Part shown: positions 23,981-39,230 of the stretch, piece after piece | How positions within the stretch are numbered: position 1 is the stretch's first letter | Layout of the letters: every line of letters begins with the position of its first letter | From: Clarkia xantiana subsp. parviflora | Lineage: Eukaryota > Streptophyta > Magnoliopsida > Myrtales > Onagraceae | DNA length: 64,000 bases | Direction: 5' to 3' | Assembly: GCA_036873135.1 (NCBI GenBank) | Contig: JAPTYO010000023.1 | Location: 5,157,834-5,221,833 of the forward strand | Made by a program: the position numbers and the translations under genes | The notes under the pieces: model-generated | What the model was told of the DNA's origin: nothing | What the model saw: the letters and a program-made list of their open reading frames with translations, nothing else | Database searches by the model: none

Positions 23981-24688
23981 TTGAATGCTTATACCCCTAC
24001 CCTCTCTTTTGTTCTTAAACAATAAGGATAATCCGCCTTAAATTTTGTTATTTAGACCTTTTGCAGAGTTTTGAATATATATTCAGTTGGCAAAAAGAAA
24101 AAACTTTTGGTTTTGATTAGCATTGTTTAACTGAACTGGCAAATTACGTAGCCTAGTAGCCCTATTCATTCAAAATTGGGCTTTACAAATCCTAAATCCA
24201 AAATTGGGCCTCACATTTCCCTCACAGCATGATTACATCATAAAATTAAGAGTTTTTTTTTGGAAATTTCAAATTCTTTAATCTCATGTGACAATTCGAA
24301 ATATGTTGGTGTTGTGACAAACATATTAGATGCAATTACCGAGTCAAACATTCAAATTGTACTCAGACTTTAACAACACTCGTATGTACATCAATATAGT
24401 ATCGCCAGCACTTTAATATAGTTGAGAGATCAACATGTTAAACACTAGTTCTTACCTTAGGAAATGATTTTAACCAAAAGTAAATAAGGATTTAAACTCG
24501 TAACCCCGGAATGAAACCGGAGTCAAACGATATAACGCATGTTTATAACCCTAAATATATAACGCAGCTAGTGGATAATTCAAAGTACAAAAAGAAAAAA
24601 GGCATCATCATTCTACTAAGAGTTCTACCAATGCCCCCATATCTTGACATTACACAGAACTTGTCTAAACCCTAAACATCAACCATAA
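23981..24688. other. Intergenic and 3' flank of CDC48
   Basis: No gene. The last 80-120 bp before 24689 should hold the CDC48 3' UTR (minus strand). Otherwise AT-rich. Confidence 0.5.
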
Positions 24689-29119
<4,431 letters not shown>

Positions 29120-29409
29120 CGCTGAGGTTTTGGTAAAGAATACCAAGAGTTGCCGAGGAAGAAGGTGAGAAATGAGAATACAACAATACTTAAGAGAGTA
29201 TATATATATATATATATATTGGCAAACAGAGAGTTAAATGTTGGGATCCGATCCTCCGAATAGTGGAATGGAATTATGGAACGGTGCTACGTTTCTTGTT
29301 AGGGAGGATAAACTCTGTCTTTTAGATTAAATCAAATTAAAAGATACATATATAATGTGAAATCAGTAATTATTCTATAGGTTTAAACTTAATTATCTAC
29401 TATATATTA
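29120..29409 (-). promoter_or_regulatory. CDC48 upstream region with TA-tract
   Basis: The 5' UTR should occupy about 29120-29190. A (TA)n tract at 29193-29219 gives TATA-like sequence at the right distance for a minus-strand promoter. Upstream sequence ends at the Helitron-like terminus (29410), so only about 290 bp of non-repeat DNA precedes the gene. Confidence 0.45.
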
Positions 29410-29502
29410 CTAGGTGCCGAATGTGCGCATCGCGCGAGTAAGGTGAAAAGTAAAATGAACTTATAAAATAAAAAATAAAATGTGCGAAATGTGACTTTAA
29501 TA

Positions 29503-29592
29503 TAAAAATTTAATATTTTTATATAATAAAATTATAATAATACCTAATATAAAAATTTAATATTTTTATATAATAAAATTATAATAATACCT
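29503..29592. repeat. Perfect 45-47-bp tandem duplication
   Basis: The unit TAATATAAAAATTTAATATT and the ~27 bases after it, ending AATAATACC, occurs twice back to back, apparently without differences. This suggests a recent slip or duplication near the 3' end of the Helitron-like element. Confidence 0.75.
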
Positions 29593-29907
29593 ATCTGTAG
29601 GAGAGACAAATGTCCATTTTTTAACACGTCATATATTTAATCCACTCGTAATTATCTTTTACACGCAGCTTTCTTTGCCCGTTTCTTCACTCCACAATTA
29701 TTGTTATTCACATCTTTGCCCGTTAATTATCCCCTCTCATAACCTCTTCCTCTCCCCCCTTCTCCTTAATTAATATATAGATTTTGAAACCTCTATTTTT
29801 TAAGAGAAATAAATAGATTAAAATTAATTTTTTTAATTGTTCGCCTTGTTTGCCTAGGTGGAATTGTATAATTGGTTAACAATGGGCTCGTTAATTATCC
29901 CCTCTCA

Positions 29908-30255
29908 GAGCACTTCCAATGGGCAAAGCCATTTTGGTTGCCATTTTGAGCCACCTCACCTCCACATCATCAATTGTCAAAAAAATATTAATTTAATTTA
30001 AAATGTCTTTACCTCTTACAATGGCAAAGACAATTTTTGTCTCAATTTTGATTATTATATAATATAATATTAGATATTATATGGAGAGAGATTAAAAAGC
30101 TATAACAAAATATGAATATGTCCAAAATGTCCATGGACAAGTTAGAGGCAAGAGAATAAGAAAGTACATGGACAATTAGTGGGATGGACAATATTCTTAA
30201 CATCTCACCTCCACCTAAGCAAATGTCTTAGCAAATTTGCCCATTGGAAGTGCTC
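29908..30255. mobile_element. MITE, GAGCACTTCC family, TSD TCA
   Basis: Terminal inverted repeats GAGCACTTCCAATGGGCAAA and TTTGCCCATTGGAAGTGCTC are perfect over 20 bp. TCA is duplicated at 29905-29907 and 30256-30258; other units of the tandem array show the undisturbed site CCTCTCATAA. The 3-bp duplication is PIF/Harbinger-like. It is similar in style to the element at 51743. Confidence 0.85.
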
Positions 30256-30344
30256 TCATAATCTCTTCCTCTCCCCCCCTTCACCTTAATTAATATATAG
30301 ATTTTGAAACCTCTATTTTTTAAGAGAAATAAATAGATTAAAAT

Positions 30345-30528
30345 TGTTACGAAAGTAGAGAGGTAATAGAAGAGAAAACTTGATGATGATCTTATTATCA
30401 CACATAAGGGCCCTTATATAGGGATTACATAGACTTGGAGAGGAAGTAAAATCAATACAAGGAAAGTCTAAATTAGGAAGATGGTATATACACATAATAT
30501 TGAACATCCACTAAATATATTCATAACA
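30345..30528 (-). repeat. 3' LTR of copia-3 (element orientation minus)
   Basis: TGTTAC...ATAACA, 184 bp, one base different from the partner LTR at 35058 (CTAAAT versus CAAAAT near the end). Confidence 0.92.
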
Positions 30529-30559
30529 CTCCCCCTTGGATGTTCATAAGGGAATTGTG

Positions 30560-30720
30560 CCTCGTTAAAACCTTACTAGAAAAAACCCATTGGGATAAAA
30601 ATCTAGTGAAGGAAAAAGAGTACACAATTATGGATCCCTTTTTGTAAGCTGCCTCGTTAAAAACCTTACCAGGAAAACCCAATGGGATAAAACCTTGGTT
30701 AAGGGAAAAAGAGTGCAGCG
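30560..30720 (-). repeat. Duplicated 65-bp unit in the copia-3 3' UTR
   Basis: GCCTCGTTAAAACCTTACTA... to AAAAAGAGTA occurs at about 30560-30625 and again, diverged, at about 30650-30715. This block is widespread in the 3' end of plant copia elements of this kind. Confidence 0.65.
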
Positions 30721-32929
30721 GTGTAGATTCTCCCCCTGATGTTGACATCGCGTAATTTTATTAAGTCGACGCAATCCAATCATGTTCGCCAATATTCCAG
30801 ATGTCGCAGTCGATAAAGCCTCCTTGAAAAGATCCGCTAGATAGTCATATGAATAAATTCGTTGGATGAAGAATAACTTGAGGCGAATGTGTTTTGTATG
30901 TCTCCTTTGATATAACGATGAGCTATATAACCTGCATTATCTTCATATATACAAAATAATGGTACAATATATTTACTATCCACATTCTTGGAAAAAAATT
31001 TCATGCTAGTATTTTCAATCCTTCTAGAATTTTCACTTTAATTTTGCTATCAAATTAGCCACCCAAAAAGGCTATAAATAATTCATATGTGGGACGCATT
31101 CAAAACTTTTTATGTACTGCCAACGTAATAATATATTTGAAGGTGATTGCTCCACTAGATGATCCATATAATAATTGCCAGGATTTTGCATATAACATTT
31201 GTACCACAGGTTGTGCGTATATATCTTACGACACAATTTATTTATGCGGGAAATAATTTGTATCCACTGGCTTCCACCTTCTGCATATTTCATGTTAATA
31301 CTTGCGTCTTTTCAAACTTTGGCCAATCATAATACTTGTTTAACATATTGAGCTCAAGATCCTCGTCTTGTTTTATGATATCAACCATGAATAATATTCA
31401 AAACTGTTGTCGACAACTTGATATTCTCGGTTCCATTATTTTCCCATTAATGACATAACTCATCGAGATTTTTTTTTATTGTAATTACTTTCAGGTACCT
31501 GAACCACTTCTAGGGTTTCATATTTAGTTATGTTTTTAATTCTTTGGGAAATCACCTCCACAATAAGACCATATTTATATTTCTTTTCTTTCCATGCTCC
31601 ATTCTTCTTTCAAAAATTTCCGTGGAACCATTATCGCACGCTTCAGGCGTGACTTATTTTTCATTATAAATTATCCAACCGGGACATTTAAATTGGAGCA
31701 TATGCAGCCGGTAATTGACTTATGACTTTCTGGGTCTCATAAAGTCACTTAATAGGCAGTATCTGAAAATGGTTATCTCTTTGAACTTCAAGTTCATATT
31801 ATCATTGTGCGAGGATCTAAATGAGATAATAACAATTATTGTTCAGTCAATCTATTTTCTGCCAGCTGCTTCTTTTCTCCCCCTAATGTTGGGAAAAGTT
31901 GTTCAACAATGACAATCAACAAATCTTGCTTTAAATATATATCATTCATTGTTCCCAATAAATTGATTTATAACCAACATATTTTTCCCAACATTCCAGA
32001 CACATCTTAGTGCGTTGCGTTGGAGCAATTCAAATATATATCGCACTTTATAAAGTTCATAAATGGTGAATTAGTCTCTTGACTAAAAGTTTTTGTAATG
32101 GGGAGAACTGTCATTTAAAATTGGCTTGATGCGCAGTTATATTGTTGCTTTCATAATAACATGCATTTACACTCAATTTGCTCTAATTGGTGACAGTTTA
32201 GCTATTTAATTGGAGGATCTTTGTTACTTTCATGCTAAACTGCAAATCTAGACATGTAATTGTCTGAATCTTGTAGTAAATATCAACTTTCAATATCATC
32301 ATCATTCTTTATTGCATAATCTGGAAATTTTGCTCTTGCAAATCCATAATCAACGCTCATGTGACCATATTGTAGATGCATCTTTCAAAATAATATCGTG
32401 GTCCACATGGCTGGTGAACGGGCCCATATTCACCTTATAATAAGGGATTTTATCCCAAACTCAGTTGATGATGAACACATAATGAATTTTCCTTGAGAGC
32501 AAGCATTGTAATAATTTATGGAGAATCTTCAGGTTCTTCCAAATAATGTATTGTGCATCATAAGTGATCCGGAATGGTCTATAACCGGTCACGCCAAATA
32601 TCGTATTATATAGGTAAAACTTCTAGTTTACCTCTTTGCATCAGTAAACTTCTGGTTTACTGAGATATTTAATCAATCATGCCAATATTGGCGGTAAACT
32701 TCTGGTTTACCTGATATGTATTTCTTTCATAATCTGCAAGAGATCTATTTTGTATCTTTTGTAACACATTCCGCATATTTTTATTTTATTCATCGTCATC
32801 ATAATGATGATTGCGGAGTATTCACATTCTTTATAATAAGAAATAAATATGAAGTATATGAAAGCATATAAATAATAATAATAAAAATAATGCATAAAGC
32901 GTAAAAAATAATTATACAATTTCATATAA

Positions 32930-33640
32930 ATGCTCGTAATTCATGATCTTCAAATCATCTATAGCTCAAAATATTTTAGGATCTTCATGATTGCTATTCG
33001 TAGCTCAAGATCTTTAAAGATCTTCTGTTCATAACTCATAATTTCTTAGGATCCAAGATCCTATTTTCATATTTTCAGATCGTTCATTCGAAATAATTCA
33101 AGATTTTCAGGATCTTTGTTCATAATTCAAAATCTTTAGGGATCTTCAGTCTCGTTAATCCATAGTCCCAGATATTTAGTATCTTCAAGATCTTTTATTC
33201 ATTTACAGATCTTCTAGGAACTTCATGATCATTTATTCATAACTCATGATCTCTTAGAATCTCCAGGATTCTTTATGTATAACTCATGTTTTACATGATT
33301 CACTTTTCATACTTGAAGATCTTTACTTCATTAAATCATTTTTCATACATTATAGGATCTTCTGGATCCTAAATGCAGTGATTCTTGAGCTTTTGAATAA
33401 CTCTTGATCTTCTGGATCATTTTATAATAAAATGCGACGAGTATAATGATATATGTATATAATAAATATAATGCAGTGCAATAAATAAAAATGTAATTGT
33501 AAATGCAGTGCAAGAAATATAAATATAACTGTAAATTTAAATATAGTACAAGAAAAATATATATAAATTGAGGGAAATATAATTCATAATTCTTGATCTC
33601 CAAGATCGTAATATCGGATCTTGAGGATCCGTCATTCATA
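32930..33640. repeat. GATC-rich degenerate tandem array inside copia-3
   Basis: About 700 bp built from ~30-40-bp units around TTCATAACTCATGATCTT and AGGATCTTCAAGATC-like words, with many GATC sites on both strands. The words AAGATC and GATCTT are mutual complements, so it can fold on itself. No coding content. It is part of the non-coding filler between the primer site and the pol remnants. Confidence 0.7.
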
Positions 33641-34009
33641 AATAGTGCACTTTTTTTTTTTTTTATTGTTATAATATCCCATTATAATATATCTAAGGAT
33701 TTTTGCTTTTCACATAGGCGACTTTGTCTAGAGTCAGTGCGTTTCATATGATCAAATTCGCGCTGCATAATATAATTACTTTTTTTTTTTTTTTGCTAGC
33801 ATCACCACGCCTTTCATAATTATCATTATTCCAAATCAATTGGACTTTGCATTCTTTATTTGTAAGAGACATCATCGTTCTTTATCGATATCATGATGAT
33901 ACCAAATATTCATCTCTTTCAAAATCAACATCAAAAGTGTCCATGACCATGTCAAATTGCAATATGCACTTCATACAGCGGAATATTATTCTCATTGTAA
34001 TCATACATC

Positions 34010-34265
34010 GCAACACTCACTTCTGGGAGTGTGGGATACACATATATAAAGAACACTCGCTTCAGGGAGTGGATTATATCCTTGTTATAATCATAAATTG
34101 AGATGCTCACTTCAGGGAGCCAATAATATCTAGTGGGCGATGCATATATTTTTTATTCACTATTTGCATATATAGATATATTGAAGTATCGAACACTAAT
34201 GAGTTAAGCCAAACTACTATTCATGATAAATTATGTGCTACACACTCTCTTTAGGGAGTTAAGAA
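34010..34265. repeat. Four spaced CACTTC-GGGAGTG hairpin-like words in copia-3
   Basis: CACTTCTGGGAGTG, CGCTTCAGGGAGTG, CACTTCAGGGAGCC and CTCTTTAGGGAGTT recur at roughly 35-130-bp spacing. Each can form a short stem (ACTC with GAGT) around the same loop. Confidence 0.5.
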
Positions 34266-35057
34266 AATCTTCAAAAATCGAGACAGTATTTAACATATTG
34301 AGTGATGTGTTACCTCATAAATCGAGTTTGGCAAGATCTGCAGTTGTATTTATCTCCTTCAACGTATAGGATCGGAAAGATCGACCCGATAGCTTTGTAC
34401 TCCCTGATGAAGTCTGTGGCGGTCTTAATTTCGCCAGACCGAAACTAATTTATCTAAGCTTTCTTCTTGAGCGCCCATCCAATCTCTCTTTCTGTAATCA
34501 CTTACGGGCTGAATGGCCGGAATCAACGAGACAGTGACTGACTTTGATTTTCTGATGAATTACGTGCCGATTCTTCTCTCCGCTCCTTAATTTGTGTTCA
34601 TGTTGATGCGGTGTAGTACGGACCGCAGTTGAAGCAGATACAAATCTAGAGACACTCGGAATCATGTCTCATGTTCGCTAAAATCTTTTGATTCAATGCA
34701 CTTCAAAGTCGATGACCATGTCTCAGTTGACACTTTGGGAATGGTGCTCCATATCGTCAAATTGATTTTTTTTCGTAAGACCTTAAAGACTTCGTGAAGT
34801 CCGAAACAGAACATTCGCTTTCTGCTCAAATACTAAAATTGACAAGCTAAATGTCTTCCCTCATCATTGTGTGATCTTGAAGAGCAATCTTGTTTGGATG
34901 AGTTCGTGATTTTTGATGGTGGGCCCAGCAATGCCAAGGTTTGTTATGCTATTGCTATGTGGAGGAACAAGAGACTTCAACAAATTGTTTAAAACGATAC
35001 CCTACGGTACGCTTCTAAAGTCGGGTTGTTTTTATGAGCGATTTCGTGCTGATAACG

Positions 35058-35241
35058 TGTTACGAAAGTAGAGAGGTAATAGAAGAGAAAACTTGATGAT
35101 GATCTTATTATCACACATAAGGGCCCTTATATAGGGATTACATAGACTTGGAGAGGAAGTAAAATCAATACAAGGAAAGTCTAAATTAGGAAGATGGTAT
35201 ATACACATAATATTGAACATCCACAAAATATATTCATAACA
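35058..35241 (-). repeat. 5' LTR of copia-3 (element orientation minus)
   Basis: 184 bp, one-base different from the LTR at 30345. In the element's orientation it is followed by CGTTATCAGCACG, the presumed primer-binding site. Confidence 0.92.
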
Positions 35242-35881
35242 AAAATTGATTTTTTTTAATTGTTTGCCTAGGTGGAATTGTATAATTGGTTAACAATGAG
35301 CCCGTTAATTATTCTCTCTCATAATCTCTTCCTCTCCCCCTTCACCTTAATTAATATATAGATTTTGAAACCTCTATTTTTCTAAGAGAAATAAATAGAT
35401 TAAATTTGATTTTTTTTTAATTGTTTGCCTTGTTTGCTTAGGTGGAGTTGTATAATTGGTCAACAATGGTTCTTCTCCCCCCCTTCACCTTAATTAATAT
35501 TTTGATTTTGAAACCTCTATTTTTTAAGAGAAATAAATATATTAAAATTGATTTTTTTTTAATTGTTTGCCTAGGTGGAGTTGTATAATTGGTCAACAAT
35601 GGGTATGACGTGACACTTTCAGATGAACTCCAAATGCTGACGTGGCTACTCTAGGTCCTCCCACTCTTTTTCCTTTTACTTTATTATATATATATAGATA
35701 GATTTTTTAAGAGAAATAAATAGATTAAAATTGATTTTTTTTAATTGTTTGTCTAGGTGGAGTTGTATAATTGGTCAACAATGTGTATGACGTGACACTT
35801 TCAGATGAACTCCAAATGCTGACGTGGCTACTCTAACTCCTCCCACTCTCTTTCCTTTTACTTTATTATTATATATATAGA

Positions 35882-36205
35882 TATAGATATTAATTCGGTA
35901 CTGGAAGCCCTCTGGCTGACACGTGGACGGTTTGCCCTGTCATCGTTTCCTAATTTAATCGGAATTTAATAGGGGGTTCCCTAAATTTAGATATATATTA
36001 TTGATTGATTGAAAATTAAGAAGTATTTTTATCTCCTATTTTGGTATCTATGCAATTTAAAGAAACAAATTAAATAAAAGTTTCCATTTAAATTCATTAT
36101 CTATTTCCGGAAGCTCATAAGTCGCAACATGAACGATATATAACGATATATATATATAGATAATAATAATAAGCAGTATTATATATATCCTTGAACTTTG
36201 GAAAC
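35882..36205. other. Intergenic
   Basis: About 320 bp of AT-rich host DNA between the Helitron-like end and the retroposed element. No gene seen. Confidence 0.5.
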
Positions 36206-36220
36206 ACCTACGTTGGTTTA

Positions 36221-38193
36221 TAACCAGTGCTCCTTTTCAGGAGTGCCTATTTTCTCTCTTTTTTTAGGGTTTTTAGGTTTTTGACCGTCTTCATCTCCAC
36301 CACCACTACTACACAGCCGTCGTTTACATCTACACCACCACATCGCCTCCATCTGATCGATCATGGCAATCCTTTTTCAAGGGTTTGCACCATCTCAAGC
36401 TGCTATAAGCTTTCACCATCGCCTCAACCTCCACCTCACCCATCGATTAGCCGTCGTTACGCCGTCCCACCTAAGTCGCGGTTTCAATTTTTATTTTCTG
36501 AATCAGGAGCAATCCGTTTTGGAATACCCTTAATCGATGATCCTCCAACCCCTGAGCACTCTGTAATGGAGTCGGAGTGGTTGCGAACGCCAAGTCGACG
36601 TGCATTCGCGATATGTACAAGAGCGGTGAACCGCAAGACTGGGCTTGTAAGGCAACGATTTTTAACGAGATTACCGGTCGGCATAGTCAGGTATGGCTTC
36701 GATTATGACTTCTCATCTATGCCCAGACAAGATAAGCCTTGTTCGTTAATGATAGGGATTATATGTAGCAATCTTATCAGCCTCACAAGGAAGTTTCACT
36801 TCAAGATTAGCAACATGGATGTTGAATCTTCTACGTATATGGTTCACCCCTACAAGTTGAGAATTTGGTGTTATGGGTTCATCCGACCACTTGATCCCTC
36901 CGCCTGGAACCGTACCGGAATAGGAACATCGCCACGTCGTCGCCATCACCAAAGCCATCGTCATCGCCACGTCATCATGATGCCATTGCCACATCACCAC
37001 CATGTCAACGCCACGTCACCCTTGATTTTGACACATGTCCACCTGCTTCATCAATACATGCAGAGTCACCACCAAGCCATCACCATGTCATCCTTGTTTC
37101 TCACACGTGTCCACCTGCATCATCTATTCATGCTTAGTCACCACCTTACCATGTCATCCTTATTTCTGACACGTGTCCACGTGCTTCATCATTTCATGCT
37201 TACTCACCACCTTACCATCGCCACATCGTCTTCCAACGTGACACGTGTCAAACAACTGCTTCATCAGATCGTGGAAATTATATATTATCCTAGTAGGAAC
37301 CAAACAAAAGCTTCTCTCTGGAGTTTTCTGATTCATCATCTGACCGGCTGGGTGGATGACCCTCCAACCCTTCATCTCGAGTGGTTGGACGATAGGAAGA
37401 TATATGTTGACCATGATTGTGTCCATCGTTTTAAGCTGAAATGTTTAGATGATTCATTGAAACTACGTTCTAAACACCTGGGTACTGATCATCCATCGCC
37501 CCGAGTTAGTTTTGACATTTACAAACATCACCAATCCTTTGGAAGATCAGGCAACGACTTTAACATTTTCTTTTTTCAATTAGATCTGGCCTTAACCGAA
37601 TCTAGTCCAAGTAAACTGTTTCAATCGGGGTCCCCTTCGTCTCCCACGTGTGCTAGTCTCCGGATGTTCCGCGTATTGGAGTGTATTGGTATTCTGGCCC
37701 TAGGCCATGTATACCATCGAAGGATCCTTATCTGCAACCATTTCTCCCTACTGTCTTGCCTGTTTAGAATTTGTTATTGGTGGGACTTTGTAATGTTACA
37801 AATTCTACCTCATATCGTCTCTACTACAACGTTTTATCCGTCCACAACTATCATGGTTTCTCACATGGTATGCGTCCATAGAGCTGGCAACCTTTTACTT
37901 GATGTGATTACTTTCACTCTTAGGTTTATCACTTCTCGGTCGCCTCTACCACCTCTACATCTACCTCTATCGGAGTTCAACGGGTCACTTGCGACCTTAG
38001 TACTTGCATCTTATGTTTTAGTTTTAATAATTGGGGTATTTTGCACTCTATGTTCATGTAACGAGAATTTGGTTTTAACCACATATCTCGTAGTGCAATT
38101 AATTCCTATCAAGCCTTTCTTCTAAAGGTTGTTGTCATGTTGTGTTTTGCTTCTTAATATATGAGCTCCATTTACAAAAAAAAAAAAAAAAAA
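36221..38193 (+). mobile_element. Retroposed 1.97-kb insertion with poly(A) tail and 15-bp TSD
   Basis: The insertion ends in A18 (38176-38193) and is flanked by the identical 15-mer ACCTACGTTGGTTTA at 36206-36220 and 38195-38209. That is the signature of LINE-mediated (target-primed) insertion. It begins with TAACCAGTGCTCC and contains no RT, endonuclease or RNase H motif, so it is either a processed retrocopy of a host transcript or a non-autonomous LINE-type element. TSD and tail are perfect, implying recent insertion. Confidence 0.85.
36566..38125 (+). CDS. Long ORF of unknown function in the retroposed insertion
   Basis: One frame stays open from 36227 to the TAA ending at 38125, only about 50 bp before the poly(A) tail. 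The first codon at 36227 is GTG; the first ATG is at 36566 (MESEWLRTPSRRAF), giving 519 residues. The middle (about 36940-37260) is His-rich, with a ~66-bp tandem unit coding LFLTRVHLHHLFMLSHHLTM-like repeats. The last ~120 residues are hydrophobic with possible membrane segments near 37930-38060. I recognise no domain, and composition is unusual (Leu, His, Ser). A conserved-looking stretch also exists in another frame near 36570-36700, so this frame may not be the ancestral one. Confidence 0.3.
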   Translation: MESEWLRTPSRRAFAICTRAVNRKTGLVRQRFLTRLPVGIVRYGFDYDFSSMPRQDKPCSLMIGIICSNLISLTRKFHFKISNMDVESSTYMVHPYKLRIWCYGFIRPLDPSAWNRTGIGTSPRRRHHQSHRHRHVIMMPLPHHHHVNATSPLILTHVHLLHQYMQSHHQAITMSSLFLTRVHLHHLFMLSHHLTMSSLFLTRVHVLHHFMLTHHLTIATSSSNVTRVKQLLHQIVEIIYYPSRNQTKASLWSFLIHHLTGWVDDPPTLHLEWLDDRKIYVDHDCVHRFKLKCLDDSLKLRSKHLGTDHPSPRVSFDIYKHHQSFGRSGNDFNIFFFQLDLALTESSPSKLFQSGSPSSPTCASLRMFRVLECIGILALGHVYHRRILICNHFSLLSCLFRICYWWDFVMLQILPHIVSTTTFYPSTTIMVSHMVCVHRAGNLLLDVITFTLRFITSRSPLPPLHLPLSEFNGSLATLVLASYVLVLIIGVFCTLCSCNENLVLTTYLVVQLIPIKPFF

Positions 38194-38209
38194 TACCTAC
38201 GTTGGTTTA

Positions 38210-39230
38210 ATTTATATAATATATAAATTTATTTTATTTATAGAAATAAATCATTGGTTACCCTATTAGAGCTATATGGCTTATATAACAAGATCTGTTA
38301 TATATTTTATATATAATGAAACGGAACTTAAACCCTAGATATAGTCGAGTCTATATATATAGACACACTTTAGATACATCTCCTAGCTAATTAAACCCTA
38401 GCCCAGAAACACCGCTCCATCAAACAATTGTGTTATTCAGGTATATATCTAACATTGGGGGAAAATATAATATATGACGTGAGATCTAGATGTGTAATTT
38501 AGTAATTAAAATTTATAGTTAGTGTACGTAGTTTTACTGGTGATGATCATATCGATTTATGTTGATTTGATCTCCTTTTTGTTTTGCAGGTAATAAGTCC
38601 ATCTTAGTAAATTTCTTGGTCGTGCAAACTAATTTGGAGAAGATGCATAGAGAGCTAGAATGAATAAGTTGTTATCTTCTTCTGGTTGCTATATCCACCT
38701 CACATATCATGGTTCGTCACTTCACTCGTCCCGTCAACCACATGATTTACTTGGTCTTCACGACCCTACACCTATAAGGGGCTACACGCGCTTATACGTC
38801 CATACACGCTCATACACGAATACACGCTTTTGGTTAAGGTAATAAGTGCAAATATAATTAAAATACTAACATATATACTTGCATATATCGATTGATCAAT
38901 GCAGGATTACATACATACATACATCAACACGTTTGGGACATAAACAAAAAAGAGTCTAAGTACTTAACACTACAACATGCCATCATACTATCATGTGTGT
39001 ACGCGCGAGGTCCACACGCGCGAATCCGGCACGCGTGAGGGATCAACATCATTCAAGTAATTATACTATCATCATCATGCAATTGTTTGGATCAAGGAGT
39101 TATCATCTAAGTGATTCAACAAATCGGGAACAACAACCATCAACATCGAACATGCATTTCTTTACTATGTATGTCATAGGATACCATGCCACCAACAACT
39201 ACTACACATGGGTGAAGTAACTTTCCTTAC
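38210..39230. other. Intergenic with a possible short spliced transcript
   Basis: A TATA-like TCTATATATATAG at 38350-38362 is followed by a potential exon, a GTATAT donor after 38438 and a TTTTGCAG acceptor at about 38582-38589. No credible protein results. Small frames (38660-38842, 38993-39220) are low-complexity, driven by TACACGC- and ACGCGCG-type words. Confidence 0.3.

Larger units (their letters stand above)
30345..35241 (-). mobile_element. Ty1/copia element (copia-3), recent but coding-dead
   Basis: 184-bp LTRs (30345-30528 and 35058-35241) differ at a single base, and AAAAT is duplicated at 30340-30344 and 35242-35246. On the minus strand a primer site (TTATCAGCACG) follows the 5' LTR and a purine tract AAGGGGGAG precedes the 3' LTR. 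Copia remnants on the minus strand: the integrase-RT hinge with SHLDPRT (about 31803-31830) and RNase H with IYEDNAG then HRYIKGD (about 30880-30950). Only ~640 bp separate hinge and RNase H, so most of RT is deleted, and no gag is found. Confidence 0.9.
29410..35881 (-). mobile_element. Probable non-autonomous Helitron with internal tandem repeats
   Basis: Read on the minus strand, the element starts TCTATATATATAATAATAAA (at 35881) and ends GGCACCTAG (at 29410). It sits between A and T, as Helitrons do (5' TC, 3' CTRR, A^T target). A GC-rich inverted word GCGCGATGCGC lies about 15 bp inside the 3' end, like the terminal hairpin of Helitrons. The body is made of 180-220-bp units repeated about five times, each with GCCTAGGTGGAATTGTATAA, AAACCTCTATTTTTTAAGAG and, in the two distal units, GCTGACGTGGCTACTCTA. 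A 348-bp MITE and a 4.9-kb copia element are inserted in it; without them it is about 1.2 kb. No RepHel gene, hence non-autonomous. Confidence 0.6.

Noticed and set aside
36227..36565. N-terminal extension of the long ORF from 36227
   Set aside because: The codon at 36227 is GTG, not ATG; the first ATG is at 36566, so the CDS is listed from there.
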